Positions 27,981 to 40,367 of a stretch of 64,000 bases of DNA are shown one piece after another. Position 1 is the stretch's first letter. Every line of letters starts with the position of its first letter. The DNA comes from Nocardioides sp. CFH 31398 (GTDB taxonomy: Bacteria > Actinomycetota > Actinomycetes > Propionibacteriales > Nocardioidaceae), in the NCBI RefSeq assembly GCF_022436705.1, contig NZ_JAKUHT010000013.1:1-64000 (forward strand). The letters run 5' to 3'. Under the pieces are notes generated by a model, which was not told the origin of the DNA, made no database searches, and saw only the letters and a program-made list of their open reading frames with translations. A program made the translations under genes and the position numbers.

Positions 27981-28961
27981 ATGAAGACCATCCCGCTCAC
28001 GACCGACGGGCGCTTCCTCGGCCCTGCCTTCCCGCTGCCACTCGACCGACCCTTCACCCTCGACCAAGCGCGCGCCGAGGGCGTCAGGTCACCCGACCTG
28101 ACCCGGCTGTGTGCGCTGGGCCTGCTCCGACGACCGGTGCGCCGGGTCTACCTGGCCGCGCAGGCGGGGGACTCGCCGCTGCTCCGGTCACAGGCACTCG
28201 CGCTGGTGCTGCCGCCGGACAGCTACATCGTCGATCGACACGCGGGATACCTCCACGGAGCGGACATGGTCCTCGCGCCGAACGAACACCTGCACCTCTC
28301 ACCCGTCTCCGTCGCTCGGCTCAGCGACCGTGGGCGGGTCAAGGGCGATCTCGCGGCTGGTGGCGAGAGGGCACTCGCGCCGTACGACGTCACCGAGGTC
28401 ATGGGCCTCCCCGTCACGACCCGGCTGCGGACTGCCCTCGACCTCGGTCGGGTGCGCAACCCGGACCGGGCGATCGCCGGTATGGACGCCATGGTCCGGC
28501 TCGGCGGCCTCTCGCCGGCCGAGATCCTGGCCAGCGTGCCGCGCTTCGCCGGGCAGCGGTGGGTGAGGACGCTGCGCGAGATCGCTCCGCTGGCGGACGG
28601 CCGGGCGGAGTCCCCACCCGAGTCTGTCCTGCGACTGCGCTGCCTGCAGGCAGGGATCGAGGGACTCGTGCCTCAGCTCGAGGTGCACGACGACGGACGG
28701 TTCCTGGCCCGGCTCGACCTCGGGGACGAGGTCCTGCGCTTCGCGGCCGAGTACGACGGCGTCGCATTCCACTCCTCCGAGCGGCAGGTGGCGAACGACC
28801 TGGACCGCCGTGCGGACCTGGAGAGCACCCAGGACTGGACGATCGTCGTCGTGCGCAACGAGAACCTGGTCGGTCCTCACCAGGACGCGGAGCTCCTGCT
28901 GCGCGCCGGAGTCCGTGAGGCGAGGCGGCGCGCGGGCCGCCGGATTCACTTCACCCGCTGA
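27981..28961 (+). CDS. AbiEi-like/DUF559 endonuclease-fold protein
   Basis: This 326-aa protein has an N-terminal winged-helix-like region (about residues 25-60, DQARAEGVRSPDLTRLCALGLLRRPVRRVY in part), a middle domain typical of AbiEi-like proteins (VDRHAGYLHG, VTTRLRTALDLGR) and a C-terminal Vsr/DUF559-like fold: ESPPESVLRLR, FLARLDLGDEVLRFAAEYDG, ANDLDRRADLE. The acidic residues and EYDG match the usual DUF559 active-site pattern. Such genes are numerous in Nocardioides-type genomes and are annotated as type IV antitoxin or endonuclease-like proteins; no partner toxin is adjacent. It is flanked on both sides by inverted 32-bp arrays. Confidence 0.75.
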   Translation: MKTIPLTTDGRFLGPAFPLPLDRPFTLDQARAEGVRSPDLTRLCALGLLRRPVRRVYLAAQAGDSPLLRSQALALVLPPDSYIVDRHAGYLHGADMVLAPNEHLHLSPVSVARLSDRGRVKGDLAAGGERALAPYDVTEVMGLPVTTRLRTALDLGRVRNPDRAIAGMDAMVRLGGLSPAEILASVPRFAGQRWVRTLREIAPLADGRAESPPESVLRLRCLQAGIEGLVPQLEVHDDGRFLARLDLGDEVLRFAAEYDGVAFHSSERQVANDLDRRADLESTQDWTIVVVRNENLVGPHQDAELLLRAGVREARRRAGRRIHFTR

Positions 28962-28965
28962 CGGT

Positions 28966-29172
28966 CCGGGACGACTCGGTGTCGTGGGGGCGTGCGTTGG
29001 GGACGACTCGGCGTCCTGGGGGCGTGCGTTGGGGACGACTCGGTGTCGTGGGGGCGTGCGTTCGGGACGACTCGGCGTCGTGGGGGCGTGCGTTGGGGAC
29101 GACTCGGTGTCGTGGGGGCGTGCGTTCGGGACGACTCGGCGTCGTGGGGCGGTGCGTTCGGGCCGACTCGGC
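28966..29172 (-). repeat. 32-bp tandem repeat array B (about 6 copies), inverted relative of array A
   Basis: Units beginning GACTCGG occur at 28973, 29005, 29037, 29069, 29101, 29133 and 29165 (partial). On the minus strand the unit contains CCCGAACGCAC and GCGCCGAGT-like segments shared with array A, with a different central portion, so both arrays derive from one 32-bp element in opposite orientations. Alternate units differ in a G/C swap (GTTGGGG/GTTCGGG). The array begins 5-12 nt after the AbiEi/DUF559 stop and ends just before the -10 box of the next gene. Confidence 0.92.
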
Positions 29173-29179
29173 GCGCGGG

Positions 29180-29185
29180 TAGGGT
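29180..29185 (+). promoter_or_regulatory. Putative -10 box for the 29194 gene
   Basis: TAGGGT ends 8 nt before ATG 29194, a leaderless arrangement, and lies immediately after repeat array B. Confidence 0.45.
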
Positions 29186-29193
29186 GCGGCGTC

Positions 29194-29706
29194 ATGGACG
29201 TCGCGCTGCTGGTGTGCGCCGGGACCGCCCTCGTGGCGGGGCTCGGGGCCCTGCTGCTGGCGTCCCGGACGCGGCGGGCCGCGCGGCGGGACCTCGAGGC
29301 CGCGCGGGCCGAGGGTGCCGAGCTGCGGCGGCGTCTCGACGAGCTCGAGGCCGGCCGCGGGCGGGTGACCCCGACGGGGTCCGCGAGGCCGGCGGCACCG
29401 GCCGCCGTCACCCCGAGCGTGCCGCTCGGACTCCCGGACGACGGGGACCCCGACCATTCGGTCGGCGCGGCCGCCGTCGAGGGCCGCGCGCTGCCGGCGC
29501 CGGTGTTCACCGACATGGTGCTGCGCGAGTCCGTCATCCGGCTCGCCTCCCTCACCCACGGCGTACGACGCGCGCTCAACGCGGAGACCCGCAACCGGGT
29601 CCGCTTCGAGATGCGGCGCGAGGTGCGGCGCGCGCGCAAGCAGCGCCGCAGCGACATGAAGGCCGCGCTGCGCCGGATGCAGGCCGAGGAGCGGGAGGCC
29701 GCCTGA
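29194..29706 (+). CDS. Small membrane-anchored protein with coiled coil, unknown function
   Basis: The 170-aa product has one N-terminal helix (VALLVCAGTALVAGLGALLLA), an Arg/Glu-rich coiled-coil region (about residues 25-55), a Pro/Ala linker and a conserved-looking helical C-terminus rich in Arg/Lys (NRVRFEMRREVRRARKQRRS). I do not recognise the family. It is translationally coupled (TGATG) to the DUF6167 gene, which precedes alaS in many Actinobacteria, so it occupies the place often held by a DUF948 protein. Confidence 0.6.
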   Translation: MDVALLVCAGTALVAGLGALLLASRTRRAARRDLEAARAEGAELRRRLDELEAGRGRVTPTGSARPAAPAAVTPSVPLGLPDDGDPDHSVGAAAVEGRALPAPVFTDMVLRESVIRLASLTHGVRRALNAETRNRVRFEMRREVRRARKQRRSDMKAALRRMQAEEREAA

Positions 29707-29980
29707 TGCCCAGGACCCTGTGGTTCGTCGCGGGGGCCGGTGCGGGGGTCTACGCGATGGCCCGTGCGCGCCGGCTGGCCGAGTCCCTCACGGCCGACGG
29801 CCTGCGCGACCGCATCGGTGCCGTCGCGCTGGGCGCGCGGATCATGGCCGAGGAGGTCCGCGCCGGCGCCGTCGAGCGCGAGGTGGAGCTGCGTGAGCGC
29901 TACGGGGTGCCCGAGCCCGGGTACCGCGCGCTGGAGTCGGGCCCGGTGCCGGAGCCGACGTCGAGAGAGGACCAGGACTG

Positions 29981-29981
<1 letters not shown>
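29706..29981 (+). CDS. DUF6167 family small membrane protein
   Basis: This 91-aa protein has a single N-terminal helix (TLWFVAGAGAGVYAMARARR) and a charged helical tail. It matches the DUF6167-type protein that lies immediately before alaS in Actinobacteria. Start and stop both overlap neighbouring genes (TGATG at each end), indicating one operon with alaS. The function is unknown. Confidence 0.7.
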
Positions 29982-32695
<2,714 letters not shown>

Positions 32696-32697
32696 GG

Positions 32698-33231
32698 GTG
32701 CGATCCGGCACGCGCCTCGGCGTCGACCCCGGGAAGGCCAGGATCGGGGTCGCCCGCAGCGACCCCGCCGGTGTGCTCGCGGTCCCCGTCGAGACGGTCC
32801 GTCGCGGCAAGGACGACCTGCGCCGCCTCGCGGCCCTCGTGCGCGAGCACGAGGCCGTCGAGGTCGTCGTCGGGCTGCCCCGCTCGCTGAACGGGGGCGA
32901 GGGCCCCGCCGCCGCGGAGTCGCGACGGTTCGCGCGTCGCCTGGCGCGTCAGGTTGCCCCGGTCCCCGTCAGGCTGTGTGATGAACGCCTGACCACCGTG
33001 TCGGCAGAATCTATGCTGCGGGAGCAGGGTCGGCACGGCCGCGCCCGGCGCGACGTGGTCGACCAGGCCGCCGCGGTGCTGATCCTGCAGCACGCCCTGG
33101 ACACCGAGCGCAGCACGGGGGCTGCGCCCGGCGAGGTCGTCTCGGGAGGCCGACCCACCACACCGTCACAGGACCAGCCGCAGACACACCCCGCGACGGG
33201 AGACACCCCGTCCGGAGGAGGAGAGGCATGA
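32698..33231 (+). CDS. ruvX: RuvX/YqgF family Holliday junction resolvase-like nuclease
   Basis: This 177-aa RNase H-fold protein has GVDPGKARIGVARSDP at the N-terminus, EVVVGLPRSLNGGEGPAA in the middle and CDERLTTVSAE plus DQAAAVLILQ near the end, the four YqgF motifs. Members act in 16S rRNA 5' maturation and/or as resolvases. A C-terminal 35-residue low-complexity tail extends past the domain. GTG 32698 follows alaS by 2 nt, and its stop overlaps the mltG start. Confidence 0.92.
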   Translation: MRSGTRLGVDPGKARIGVARSDPAGVLAVPVETVRRGKDDLRRLAALVREHEAVEVVVGLPRSLNGGEGPAAAESRRFARRLARQVAPVPVRLCDERLTTVSAESMLREQGRHGRARRDVVDQAAAVLILQHALDTERSTGAAPGEVVSGGRPTTPSQDQPQTHPATGDTPSGGGEA

Positions 33232-34607
33232 GCGAACCGGGGAATCCCCGCCCCCACGGCGTCGACGACGACGCCCTGGGACCCGATCCTCACGCCTCCG
33301 AGCCCGGCGGCCCGCCCCACGATGGCGGCGCGTACGACGACCAGCCGTACGACGGGCACCTGTTCGACGAGCACGGCGAGGTCACCTACGACGGTCCCGT
33401 CGAGCCGATCTACGACGAGCAGGGCGAGCCGGTCGTCGACGACCGGGGCGACCCGCTGGTGGCTACGGCCGGCGGCGAGGTGCTCGTCGCCACCCGCCGC
33501 CCCGGCAGCCGCCGCGCCAAGCGCAAGCGCACCTCCGGCGTCGGCTGCCTCGTGGCCGTCGTCGTCCTCGCCCTCGTGGTCGGCGGCCTCTACCTGGCCG
33601 TCTCGCGCGGCATCGGCGCCCTGGAGTCGCGCTTCGGCGACGGCCCGGACGACTACCCCGGCCCCGGGACGGGACGGGTGCAGTTCGAGGTCCAGCAGGG
33701 CGACAACGCCACCGACATCGCCCAGGGCCTCGTCGCCGAGGACGTCGTGGCGTCCGCCGAGGCCTTCACCGACGCGGCGTCCACCGACGACCGCTCGACC
33801 GGCATCCAGGTCGGCTTCTACGAGCTGCGCCGCGAGATGAGCGCGCAGGAGGCCCTCGAGGTCCTCGTGGACCCCGACAACCTCGTGAGCGGCAACGGCG
33901 TCACCGTCCCGGAGGGGCTGCGGGTCGAGGAGATCGTGGACGTCCTCAGCGACGGCACCGGCGTCCCCGTCCGCCGCTTCGAGCAGGCGCTGGAGAACCC
34001 CGACGCGCTGGGGCTGCCGTCGTTCGCCGGCGGCGAGGTCGAGGGCTACCTGTTCCCCGCGACGTACGACTTCGGCGAGGACCAGTCCCCGCGCAGCATG
34101 CTGCGGGCCATGGTCGCCCGGTGGCAGCAGTCCGCCGACGCGGCGAACCTCGTCGGCCGCGCGCAGGAGCTGGGCTACACGCCGGAGGAGGTCATGACCG
34201 TGGCCAGCCTCGTGGAGGCGGAGGCCAGCCGGCCCGAGGACCGCGCCCGCGTCGCTCGCGTCATCTACAACCGCCTGGAGGGCGACGAGACCGACGGGTT
34301 GCTGCAGCTCGACGCGACGGTCAACTACGCCTCCGGCGAGGACCTCGGTGCCCGCACCACCGAGGAGGACCGGCAGATCGACTCGCCGTACAACACCTAC
34401 CGCTACCCGGGCCTGCCGCCGACGCCGATCGAGGCGCCCGGAGACGCCGCCATCGAGGCGGCGGCGAACCCCGCGGACGGCGACTGGTTCTACTACGTGA
34501 CCGTCGACCTGGCGACCGGCGAGACGAAGTTCGCTGAGACGTTCGCCGAGCACGAGCAGAACGTCGCGGAGCTCAACGAGTACTGCACGACCTCGGACGC
34601 GTGCTGA
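33228..34607 (+). CDS. mltG: Endolytic murein transglycosylase MltG
   Basis: This 459-aa membrane protein terminates growing glycan strands. It has a long acidic disordered cytosolic N-terminus (about residues 1-95), a basic stop-transfer segment and one helix (GCLVAVVVLALVVGGLYLAV, about 105-124), a LysM-like part (VQFEVQQGDNATDIAQ) and the YceG catalytic domain. The catalytic glutamate lies in VASLVEAEASRPED near residue 328; NTYRYPGLPPTPI is also diagnostic. ATG 33228 overlaps the ruvX stop. Confidence 0.93.
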   Translation: MSEPGNPRPHGVDDDALGPDPHASEPGGPPHDGGAYDDQPYDGHLFDEHGEVTYDGPVEPIYDEQGEPVVDDRGDPLVATAGGEVLVATRRPGSRRAKRKRTSGVGCLVAVVVLALVVGGLYLAVSRGIGALESRFGDGPDDYPGPGTGRVQFEVQQGDNATDIAQGLVAEDVVASAEAFTDAASTDDRSTGIQVGFYELRREMSAQEALEVLVDPDNLVSGNGVTVPEGLRVEEIVDVLSDGTGVPVRRFEQALENPDALGLPSFAGGEVEGYLFPATYDFGEDQSPRSMLRAMVARWQQSADAANLVGRAQELGYTPEEVMTVASLVEAEASRPEDRARVARVIYNRLEGDETDGLLQLDATVNYASGEDLGARTTEEDRQIDSPYNTYRYPGLPPTPIEAPGDAAIEAAANPADGDWFYYVTVDLATGETKFAETFAEHEQNVAELNEYCTTSDAC

Positions 34608-34614
34608 GGGTCTG

Positions 34615-35484
34615 GTGCCCGCTGCCCTGATCCGCTGCGGCGTGGTGGGCGACCCCGTCGCGCACTCGCTGTCCCCGGTGCTGCACGCCGCGGCGTACGA
34701 CGCCCTCGGGCTCGCGGGCCGCTACACCGCGCACCGGGTGCCGGCGGGTGGCCTCGCGGGGTTCGTCGACGAGCTCCTCGGCTCGGGCGAGGGGTGGCGG
34801 GGGCTGTCGGTGACGATGCCGCTCAAGCGGGAGGCCCACGCCCTCGCGGAGCGGCGCGGCAGCCTCGACGACGCCGCGGCGCGCGCCGGCGGCGTCAACA
34901 CCCTCGTGCTCGACCCCGGGTCCGGCGGGGTCGTCGGACCGGTGCACGGGCACAACACCGACGTGCCGGGGGCGGTCGCGGCGCTGGCCGAGCGCGACGT
35001 CCTGCCCCGCCGGGTGGCGGTGCTGGGCGGGGGAGCGACGGCGGCGTCGCTCGCCCTCGCCGCCGCCGACCTGGGGGCCGAGGTGGTGCGGTTCTGCGTG
35101 CGCGAGCCCGGCCGCGCGGAGGAGGCGGCCGCGGCGGTGCGGGCGCACCCCGCAGCACCGAGGGTGGAGATCGACCTGCTCGAGCCGTCGACGGTGACCG
35201 GTGACCTCGTCGTGTCCACGGTGCCCGCCGCCGCGCAGTCCGAGGAGCTGGTCGCCGCCTGCGTCGTGGCGGCCGGGGCGTCCGGTGCGGTCTTCGAGGC
35301 CCTCTACGACCCCTGGCCGACCCCGCTGGCCCGCGCCGCCGAGGCCACCGGTGCCGTCCTCGTGAGCGGGTTCGACCTCCTCGTCCACCAGGCCGCGCTG
35401 CAGCTCGCCCTGTTCACGGGCCACGCGGCGCCGCTGGGCGCGATGCGCGACGCGGGCCTGGCCGCGCTGGCCACCCGGGCCTGA
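34615..35484 (+). CDS. aroE: Shikimate dehydrogenase
   Basis: This 289-aa enzyme reduces 3-dehydroshikimate to shikimate with NADPH. The substrate site reads VVGDPVAHSLSPVLH and SVTMPLKREA (catalytic Lys); HNTDVPG and the nucleotide-binding loop VLGGGATAAS follow. GTG 34615 lies 7 nt after mltG. It is the first aromatic-amino-acid gene of a shikimate cluster (aroE, then aroCKBQ) interrupted only by a prepilin peptidase gene, a common actinobacterial order. Confidence 0.93.
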   Translation: MPAALIRCGVVGDPVAHSLSPVLHAAAYDALGLAGRYTAHRVPAGGLAGFVDELLGSGEGWRGLSVTMPLKREAHALAERRGSLDDAAARAGGVNTLVLDPGSGGVVGPVHGHNTDVPGAVAALAERDVLPRRVAVLGGGATAASLALAAADLGAEVVRFCVREPGRAEEAAAAVRAHPAAPRVEIDLLEPSTVTGDLVVSTVPAAAQSEELVAACVVAAGASGAVFEALYDPWPTPLARAAEATGAVLVSGFDLLVHQAALQLALFTGHAAPLGAMRDAGLAALATRA

Positions 35485-35485
35485 C

Positions 35486-36214
35486 GTGGCCCCGCTCGCC
35501 GACGGCCCCGTGCTCGTCGTCGCCTGCGCGCTCCTCTGCGCCCTGGCCACGCTGCCGGTCGCGGCCGGCGTCGCCCGGCTGCCCGAGCCGACGGAGCCGC
35601 CCGCCCGCCGCGACGACGAGGCCCCCAGGCCGACGTACGCCGCGATCGGCGCGGCCCGCGGCCTCCGCGCCGGCGCCGCGGTGGTCGCCGGGATCCTCGG
35701 CGCCGCCCTGGCCGCCGCGACGGGCGCCACCTGGGCGCTGGTGCTGCTGCTCGTGCTCGTCCCGCCCGGCGTCGTCCTCGCGTACGTCGACCTGCGCACG
35801 CGGATGCTGCCCAACCGGCTCGTCTTCCCGACGTACGCCGTCGTCGTCCCCCTCGCGCTGCTGGGCCGCCCGGTCTCCGGCGACTGGGACGGCGTCGTCG
35901 GCTCCGCCCTCGGCTGGGCCGTCGGCGGCGGGTTCTTCCTCCTGCTGTGGCTGCTCTCGCCGGCCTCGCTGGGGTACGGCGACGTGCGGCTGGCCGGGCT
36001 GATCGGGATCGTGCTCGGCCACCTCGGCTGGGCCCCGCTCCTGCTCGGGCTGTGGTCCGGCCTGCTCCTGGGCGGCGTCGGCGGCCTGCTGCTGCGGCTG
36101 CTCGACCGCCGGCGCAGCCGCGCCTACCCCCTGGGGCCGTTCCTCCTGCTGGGCGTCGTGGTCGGCGTCCTGCTCGGCCCGGCAGCGGGGTCCTGGGCCG
36201 TCAGCGGCCCGTGA
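35486..36214 (+). CDS. A24 family type IV prepilin peptidase
   Basis: This 242-aa polytopic membrane protein has about seven helices. Both catalytic aspartates of aspartic prepilin peptidases are visible: [14 protein letters not shown] (near residue 97) and [11 protein letters not shown] (near 164). The N-terminal methyltransferase CxxC motifs of full PilD are absent, as is typical of short actinobacterial forms. It would process Tad/Flp or type IV prepilins, whose genes are not in the window. GTG 35486 lies one base after the aroE stop. Confidence 0.88.
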   Translation: MAPLADGPVLVVACALLCALATLPVAAGVARLPEPTEPPARRDDEAPRPTYAAIGAARGLRAGAAVVAGILGAALAAATGATWALVLLLVLVPPGVVLAYVDLRTRMLPNRLVFPTYAVVVPLALLGRPVSGDWDGVVGSALGWAVGGGFFLLLWLLSPASLGYGDVRLAGLIGIVLGHLGWAPLLLGLWSGLLLGGVGGLLLRLLDRRRSRAYPLGPFLLLGVVVGVLLGPAAGSWAVSGP

Positions 36215-36227
36215 CAGACTCGCCCCC

Positions 36228-37424
36228 ATGCTGCGCTGGCTCACCGCGGGGGAGTCCCACGGCCCGTCCCTGGTCGCCATCCTCGAGGGACTGCCCTCCG
36301 GGGTCCCCGTCACCACCGCCGACGTCGCCTCGGCCCTGGCCCGCCGCCGGCTCGGCTACGGCCGCGGGGCCCGGATGAAGTTCGAGGCCGACGAGGTCAC
36401 CCTGGTCGGCGGCGTCCGCCACGGGCTGACCCAGGGCGGACCCGTCGCCATCGGCGTCGGCAACACCGAGTGGCCGAAGTGGGAGCGCGTGATGTCGGCC
36501 GACCCGGTCGACGCCGAGGAGCTCGCCTCCCTGGCCCGCAACGCCCCGCTCACCCGGCCCCGGCCCGGCCACGCCGACCTGGTCGGCATGCAGAAGTACG
36601 ACTTCGACGAGGCCCGGCCCGTCCTCGAGCGCGCCTCCGCCCGGGAGACCGCCGCCCGCGTCGCCCTCGGCACCGTGGCCGCCTCGTTCCTCGAGCACGC
36701 CCTCGGCGCCCACGTGGTCTCGCACGTCGTGGAGCTCGGCGGCGTCGCCGCGCCCGCGGGCGTGGTCCCGGTGCCCGACGACGTCGAGCGCCTGGACGCC
36801 GACCCGGTGCGCTGCCTGGACCCCGAGGCGTCCGCCGCGATGGTCGCCCGTGTCGACGAGGCCCACAAGGACGGCGACACCCTGGGCGGCGTCGTCGAGG
36901 TCGTCGTCCACGGGCTGCCGCCCGGTCTCGGCTCGCACGTGCACTGGGACCGCCGGCTCGACTCCCGCCTCGCGGGGGCGCTCATGGGGATCCAGGCCAT
37001 CAAGGGCGTCGAGGTCGGCGACGGCTTCGCGCTCGCCGCGACCCCCGGCTCGCTGGCCCACGACGAGATCGTCCACGGCGACGAGGCCGGCTCGTTCTCG
37101 CGGGTGACCGGCCGTGCCGGCGGCACCGAGGGCGGCATGACCACCGGGGAGGCGCTGCGCGTCCGCGCGGCCATGAAGCCCATCGCGACCGTCCCGCGGG
37201 CCCTGCGCACCGTCGACGTCGCCACCGGCGAGGAGGCCGTGGCGCACCACCAGCGCTCGGACGTGTGCGCGGTGCCCGCCGCGGGCGTCGTGGCCGAGGC
37301 GATGGTCGCCCTCGTCGTCGCCGACGCCGCGCTGGAGAAGTTCGGCGGCGACTCCCTCGGGGAGACCCGCCGCAACGCGCGGACCTACCTCGAGGCGATC
37401 GCGGCGAAGTGGCAGCAGCCGTGA
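36228..37424 (+). CDS. aroC: Chorismate synthase
   Basis: This 398-aa FMN-dependent enzyme converts EPSP to chorismate. It begins [21 protein letters not shown], the family signature, and has [12 protein letters not shown], the catalytic [12 protein letters not shown] region, [17 protein letters not shown] and the C-terminal [11 protein letters not shown]. The stop overlaps aroK (GTGA). Confidence 0.96.
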   Translation: MLRWLTAGESHGPSLVAILEGLPSGVPVTTADVASALARRRLGYGRGARMKFEADEVTLVGGVRHGLTQGGPVAIGVGNTEWPKWERVMSADPVDAEELASLARNAPLTRPRPGHADLVGMQKYDFDEARPVLERASARETAARVALGTVAASFLEHALGAHVVSHVVELGGVAAPAGVVPVPDDVERLDADPVRCLDPEASAAMVARVDEAHKDGDTLGGVVEVVVHGLPPGLGSHVHWDRRLDSRLAGALMGIQAIKGVEVGDGFALAATPGSLAHDEIVHGDEAGSFSRVTGRAGGTEGGMTTGEALRVRAAMKPIATVPRALRTVDVATGEEAVAHHQRSDVCAVPAAGVVAEAMVALVVADAALEKFGGDSLGETRRNARTYLEAIAAKWQQP

Positions 37425-37933
37425 GCGGACCCCGCGTCGTGCTCATCGGCCCCATGGGCGCCGGCAAGAGCACCGTCGGCCCGCTGCTCGCCGAGGCCTG
37501 GGGCGTCGGGTTCCGCGACACCGACGCCGACGTCGAGACCACGGCGGGCCGCAGCGTCGCCGACGTGTTCGTCGAGGAGGGCGAGGCCCGGTTCCGGGCC
37601 CTCGAGCGGGAGGCCGTGGCGACGGCGCTCGCCGAGCACGACGGCGTCCTCGCCCTCGGCGGCGGCGCCGTCATGGACTCCGAGACCCGCGAGCGGCTGG
37701 CCGGCCACACCGTCGTCTTCCTCCGCGTCGGACTGACGCAGGCCGTGTCGAGGGTCGGCCTGGGCTCCGCCCGGCCGCTGCTGCTCGGCAACGTCCGCGG
37801 ACGCCTCAAGGCGATCCTCGACGAGCGCGCGCCCGTCTACACCGCGGTGGCGAGCGTCGTCGTCGACACCGACGACCTCGACTCCGCCGCCGTGGCCGAG
37901 GCCGTCCGCGACGCCGTCGAGGTACGGGCGTGA
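37421..37933 (+). CDS. aroK: Shikimate kinase
   Basis: This 170-aa P-loop kinase has Walker [13 protein letters not shown] at residues 9-20, shikimate-binding [17 protein letters not shown] and GGGAV, and a lid region with ARPLL. It makes shikimate 3-phosphate. GTG 37421 overlaps aroC, and its stop overlaps aroB, so aroC-aroK-aroB-aroQ is a tightly coupled operon. Confidence 0.95.
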   Translation: MSGPRVVLIGPMGAGKSTVGPLLAEAWGVGFRDTDADVETTAGRSVADVFVEEGEARFRALEREAVATALAEHDGVLALGGGAVMDSETRERLAGHTVVFLRVGLTQAVSRVGLGSARPLLLGNVRGRLKAILDERAPVYTAVASVVVDTDDLDSAAVAEAVRDAVEVRA

Positions 37934-39081
37934 CCCAGGCTCCCGGGGCCGGGGCCGGGTCCGGGGCCGGGGTGGAGGCGGTGCGCGTCGCGACCGCCGC
38001 GCCGTACGACGTCCTCGTGGGCCGCGGGCTGCTCGCCGAGGTCCCGCGCCTGCTCGCCGACCTGCTGCCCGGTGTACGGCGGGTGGCCCTGGTCCATCCC
38101 GAGCCGCTGGCCGACCGTGCCGCGGCGCTCAGCGACGCCGTGACCGACGCCCTGGACGACGTGACGGTGCTGCCGCTGGCCGTCCCCGACGGGGAGGTCG
38201 CCAAGACCGTCGCCACCGCCGAGCGCTGCTGGGAGCGGCTCGGGGAGGCCGGCTTCACCCGCAGCGACGCCGTCCTCACCCTCGGCGGGGGAGCGACGAC
38301 CGACCTCGGGGGCTTCGTCGCCGCCTGCTGGCTGCGCGGGGTCGCCGTCGTCCACGTGCCCACCACCCTGCTCGCGATGGTCGACGCGGCCGTCGGCGGC
38401 AAGACCGGCGTGAACACCGGCGCCGGCAAGAACCTCGTCGGCGCCTTCCACGAGCCCGCCGCCGTCGTGTGCGACCTCGACCTGCTCACGACGCTGCCCC
38501 GACCCGAGCTGGTCGCCGGCATGGCCGAGGTCGTCAAGTGCGGCTTCGTGGCCGACCCCGGCATCCTCGAGATCGCCGAGGCCGACCCCGGTGCGGCGCT
38601 GGACCCGTCCGGCGACGTGCTGGCGGAGCTCGTCCTGCGCGCGGTGCGGGTCAAGGCCCACGTGGTCGCCGGCGACCTCAGGGAGACCGGCGGCGCCGGC
38701 GGGCACCCCGGGCGCGAGGCCCTCAACTACGGCCACACCCTCGCCCACGCGGTCGAGCGGACCTCCGACTACACGGTCCGTCACGGCGAGGCCGTCGCGA
38801 TCGGCTCGGTGTTCGTCGCCGAGGTCGCCCGCCGCAGCGGGCTGCTCGCCGACGACGTCGCCGACCGCCACGCGGCCGTGCTCGCCGGGCTGGGCCTGCC
38901 GACCACGTACGACGCGGCGTCGTTCGACGACCTGCTCGCCGTCATGCGCGTCGACAAGAAGGCGCGCGGCGCGAGCCTGCGCCTGGTGGTGCTGGACGAC
39001 GTCGGCTCGCCCCGCATCCTCACCGACCCCGACCCGGCCGTGCTGGCCGAGGCGTACGCCGCGCTGGGAGGACCCCGATGA
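37930..39081 (+). CDS. aroB: 3-Dehydroquinate synthase
   Basis: This 383-aa NAD- and Zn-dependent enzyme converts DAHP to dehydroquinate. Visible motifs are [43 protein letters not shown] and the metal ligands in MAEVVKCGF and [13 protein letters not shown] short Gly/Ala-rich N-terminal extension precedes the domain. It overlaps aroK and aroQ by 4 nt each. Confidence 0.95.
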   Translation: MTQAPGAGAGSGAGVEAVRVATAAPYDVLVGRGLLAEVPRLLADLLPGVRRVALVHPEPLADRAAALSDAVTDALDDVTVLPLAVPDGEVAKTVATAERCWERLGEAGFTRSDAVLTLGGGATTDLGGFVAACWLRGVAVVHVPTTLLAMVDAAVGGKTGVNTGAGKNLVGAFHEPAAVVCDLDLLTTLPRPELVAGMAEVVKCGFVADPGILEIAEADPGAALDPSGDVLAELVLRAVRVKAHVVAGDLRETGGAGGHPGREALNYGHTLAHAVERTSDYTVRHGEAVAIGSVFVAEVARRSGLLADDVADRHAAVLAGLGLPTTYDAASFDDLLAVMRVDKKARGASLRLVVLDDVGSPRILTDPDPAVLAEAYAALGGPR

Positions 39082-39503
39082 AGGTGCTCGTGCTGAACGG
39101 ACCCAACCTCGGGCGCCTGGGCCGTCGCCAGCCCGAGATCTACGGCTCGACCACCCACGACGAGCTCGCCGCACGCTGCGTCGCCTGGGGCCGCGAGCGG
39201 GGCCAGGAGGTCGAGGTGCGCCAGACCAACCACGAGGGCCAGATGATCGACTGGCTCAACGCCGCCGCGGACGACGCCGTGCCCGTCGTCCTCAACGCCG
39301 CGGCCTGGACGCACTACTCCTACGCCCTTTACGACGCCTGCGCCCAGCTCGAGGCCCCGCTGGTCGAGGTGCACATCTCCGAACCGAAGCAGCGCCCGGA
39401 GGAGTTCCGGCACACCTCGCTCGTCACGCCGCACGCCGCCACCGTCATCGCCGGCCGCGGCGTCGACGGCTACCGCGACGCGCTCGCCTTCCTCGCGGGC
39501 TGA
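39078..39503 (+). CDS. aroQ: Type II 3-dehydroquinate dehydratase
   Basis: This 141-aa enzyme dehydrates 3-dehydroquinate. It shows [18 protein letters not shown] (catalytic Tyr), [26 protein letters not shown] and [17 protein letters not shown]. The N-A-A-A-W-T-H form replaces the usual N-P-G-A-Y-T-H; the catalytic His is kept. ATG 39078 overlaps the aroB stop. Confidence 0.93.
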   Translation: MKVLVLNGPNLGRLGRRQPEIYGSTTHDELAARCVAWGRERGQEVEVRQTNHEGQMIDWLNAAADDAVPVVLNAAAWTHYSYALYDACAQLEAPLVEVHISEPKQRPEEFRHTSLVTPHAATVIAGRGVDGYRDALAFLAG

Positions 39504-39582
39504 CGCGGCGCCCGCCCGCCGCTACCGTCGTGGGACCCGCGGGGCCCCGCGGGCAGAGGCTGCGACCGATCGGGAGACGCGC

Positions 39583-39756
39583 GTGGGCGACGAGCAGAAG
39601 GCCGAGAACACGAAGGACAAGCTGGCCGGCAAGGCGAAGGAGGCCGTCGGCAGGGCGACCGGTGACGACGCCCTGGAGCGCCAGGGCCGGAACGACCAGT
39701 CGAAGGCGAACCTCAAGGACGCCGGCGAGAAGGTCAAGGACGCCTTCAAGCGCTGA
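39583..39756 (+). CDS. CsbD family stress-response protein
   Basis: This 57-aa hydrophilic protein begins [20 protein letters not shown] and contains [15 protein letters not shown], the CsbD signature. CsbD-like proteins are small, abundant general-stress proteins of unknown mechanism. The gene lies in the 297-bp gap between aroQ and efp. GTG 39583 is the only reasonable start. Confidence 0.85.
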   Translation: MGDEQKAENTKDKLAGKAKEAVGRATGDDALERQGRNDQSKANLKDAGEKVKDAFKR

Positions 39757-39787
39757 GCCCGGGTCGGTCGCCATGCCCCGCCGCTCC

Positions 39788-39793
39788 TAGACT
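39788..39793 (+). promoter_or_regulatory. Putative -10 box, leaderless efp
   Basis: TAGACT ends 7 nt before the efp ATG with no Shine-Dalgarno site between, so efp is probably translated from a leaderless mRNA. Confidence 0.5.
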
Positions 39794-39800
39794 GCTGGGC

Positions 39801-40364
39801 ATGGCGACGACGAACGACCTCAAGAACGGCATGGTCCTGCGGCTCGACGGTCAGCTCTGGCAGGTCATGTGGTTCCAGCACCACAAGCCCGGCAAGGGCG
39901 GCGCGGTGGTGCGGTCCAAGATCCGCAACATCGAGTCCGGCAAGACGGTGGACCGCACCTTCAACGCGGACGTCAAGGTCGAGGTCGCGAACGTCGACAA
40001 GCGCACCATGCAGTACCTCTACAACGACGGCACGTCGTACGTCTTCATGGACACCGGCACCTACGAGCAGCTCGAGGTGTCGCCGGAGATCGTCGGCGAC
40101 GCGAAGAACTTCCTGCTCGAGAACGGCGAGGCCATCGTCGCCACGAACGACGGTCGCGTGCTCTACATCGAGCTGCCCGCTTCCGTCGAGCTCGAGATCA
40201 CCTACACCGAGCCCGGCCTGCAGGGTGACCGGTCCACCGGCGGCACCAAGCCCGCCACGCTGGAGACCGGCCACTCCATCAACGTGCCGCTCTTCATCTC
40301 CGCGGGTGAGCGCGTCAAGGTCGACACCCGCGACTCCTCCTACCTCGGACGGGTGAGCTCCTAG
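39801..40364 (+). CDS. efp: Translation elongation factor P
   Basis: This 187-aa protein relieves ribosome stalling at proline runs. It has the KOW-like N-domain with the tip loop [11 protein letters not shown] (modified Lys candidate in PGKGG, near residue 32), a central OB domain and a C-terminal OB domain ending [12 protein letters not shown]. It is followed 3 nt later by nusB, a conserved pairing. Confidence 0.96.
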   Translation: MATTNDLKNGMVLRLDGQLWQVMWFQHHKPGKGGAVVRSKIRNIESGKTVDRTFNADVKVEVANVDKRTMQYLYNDGTSYVFMDTGTYEQLEVSPEIVGDAKNFLLENGEAIVATNDGRVLYIELPASVELEITYTEPGLQGDRSTGGTKPATLETGHSINVPLFISAGERVKVDTRDSSYLGRVSS

Positions 40365-40367
40365 CCG

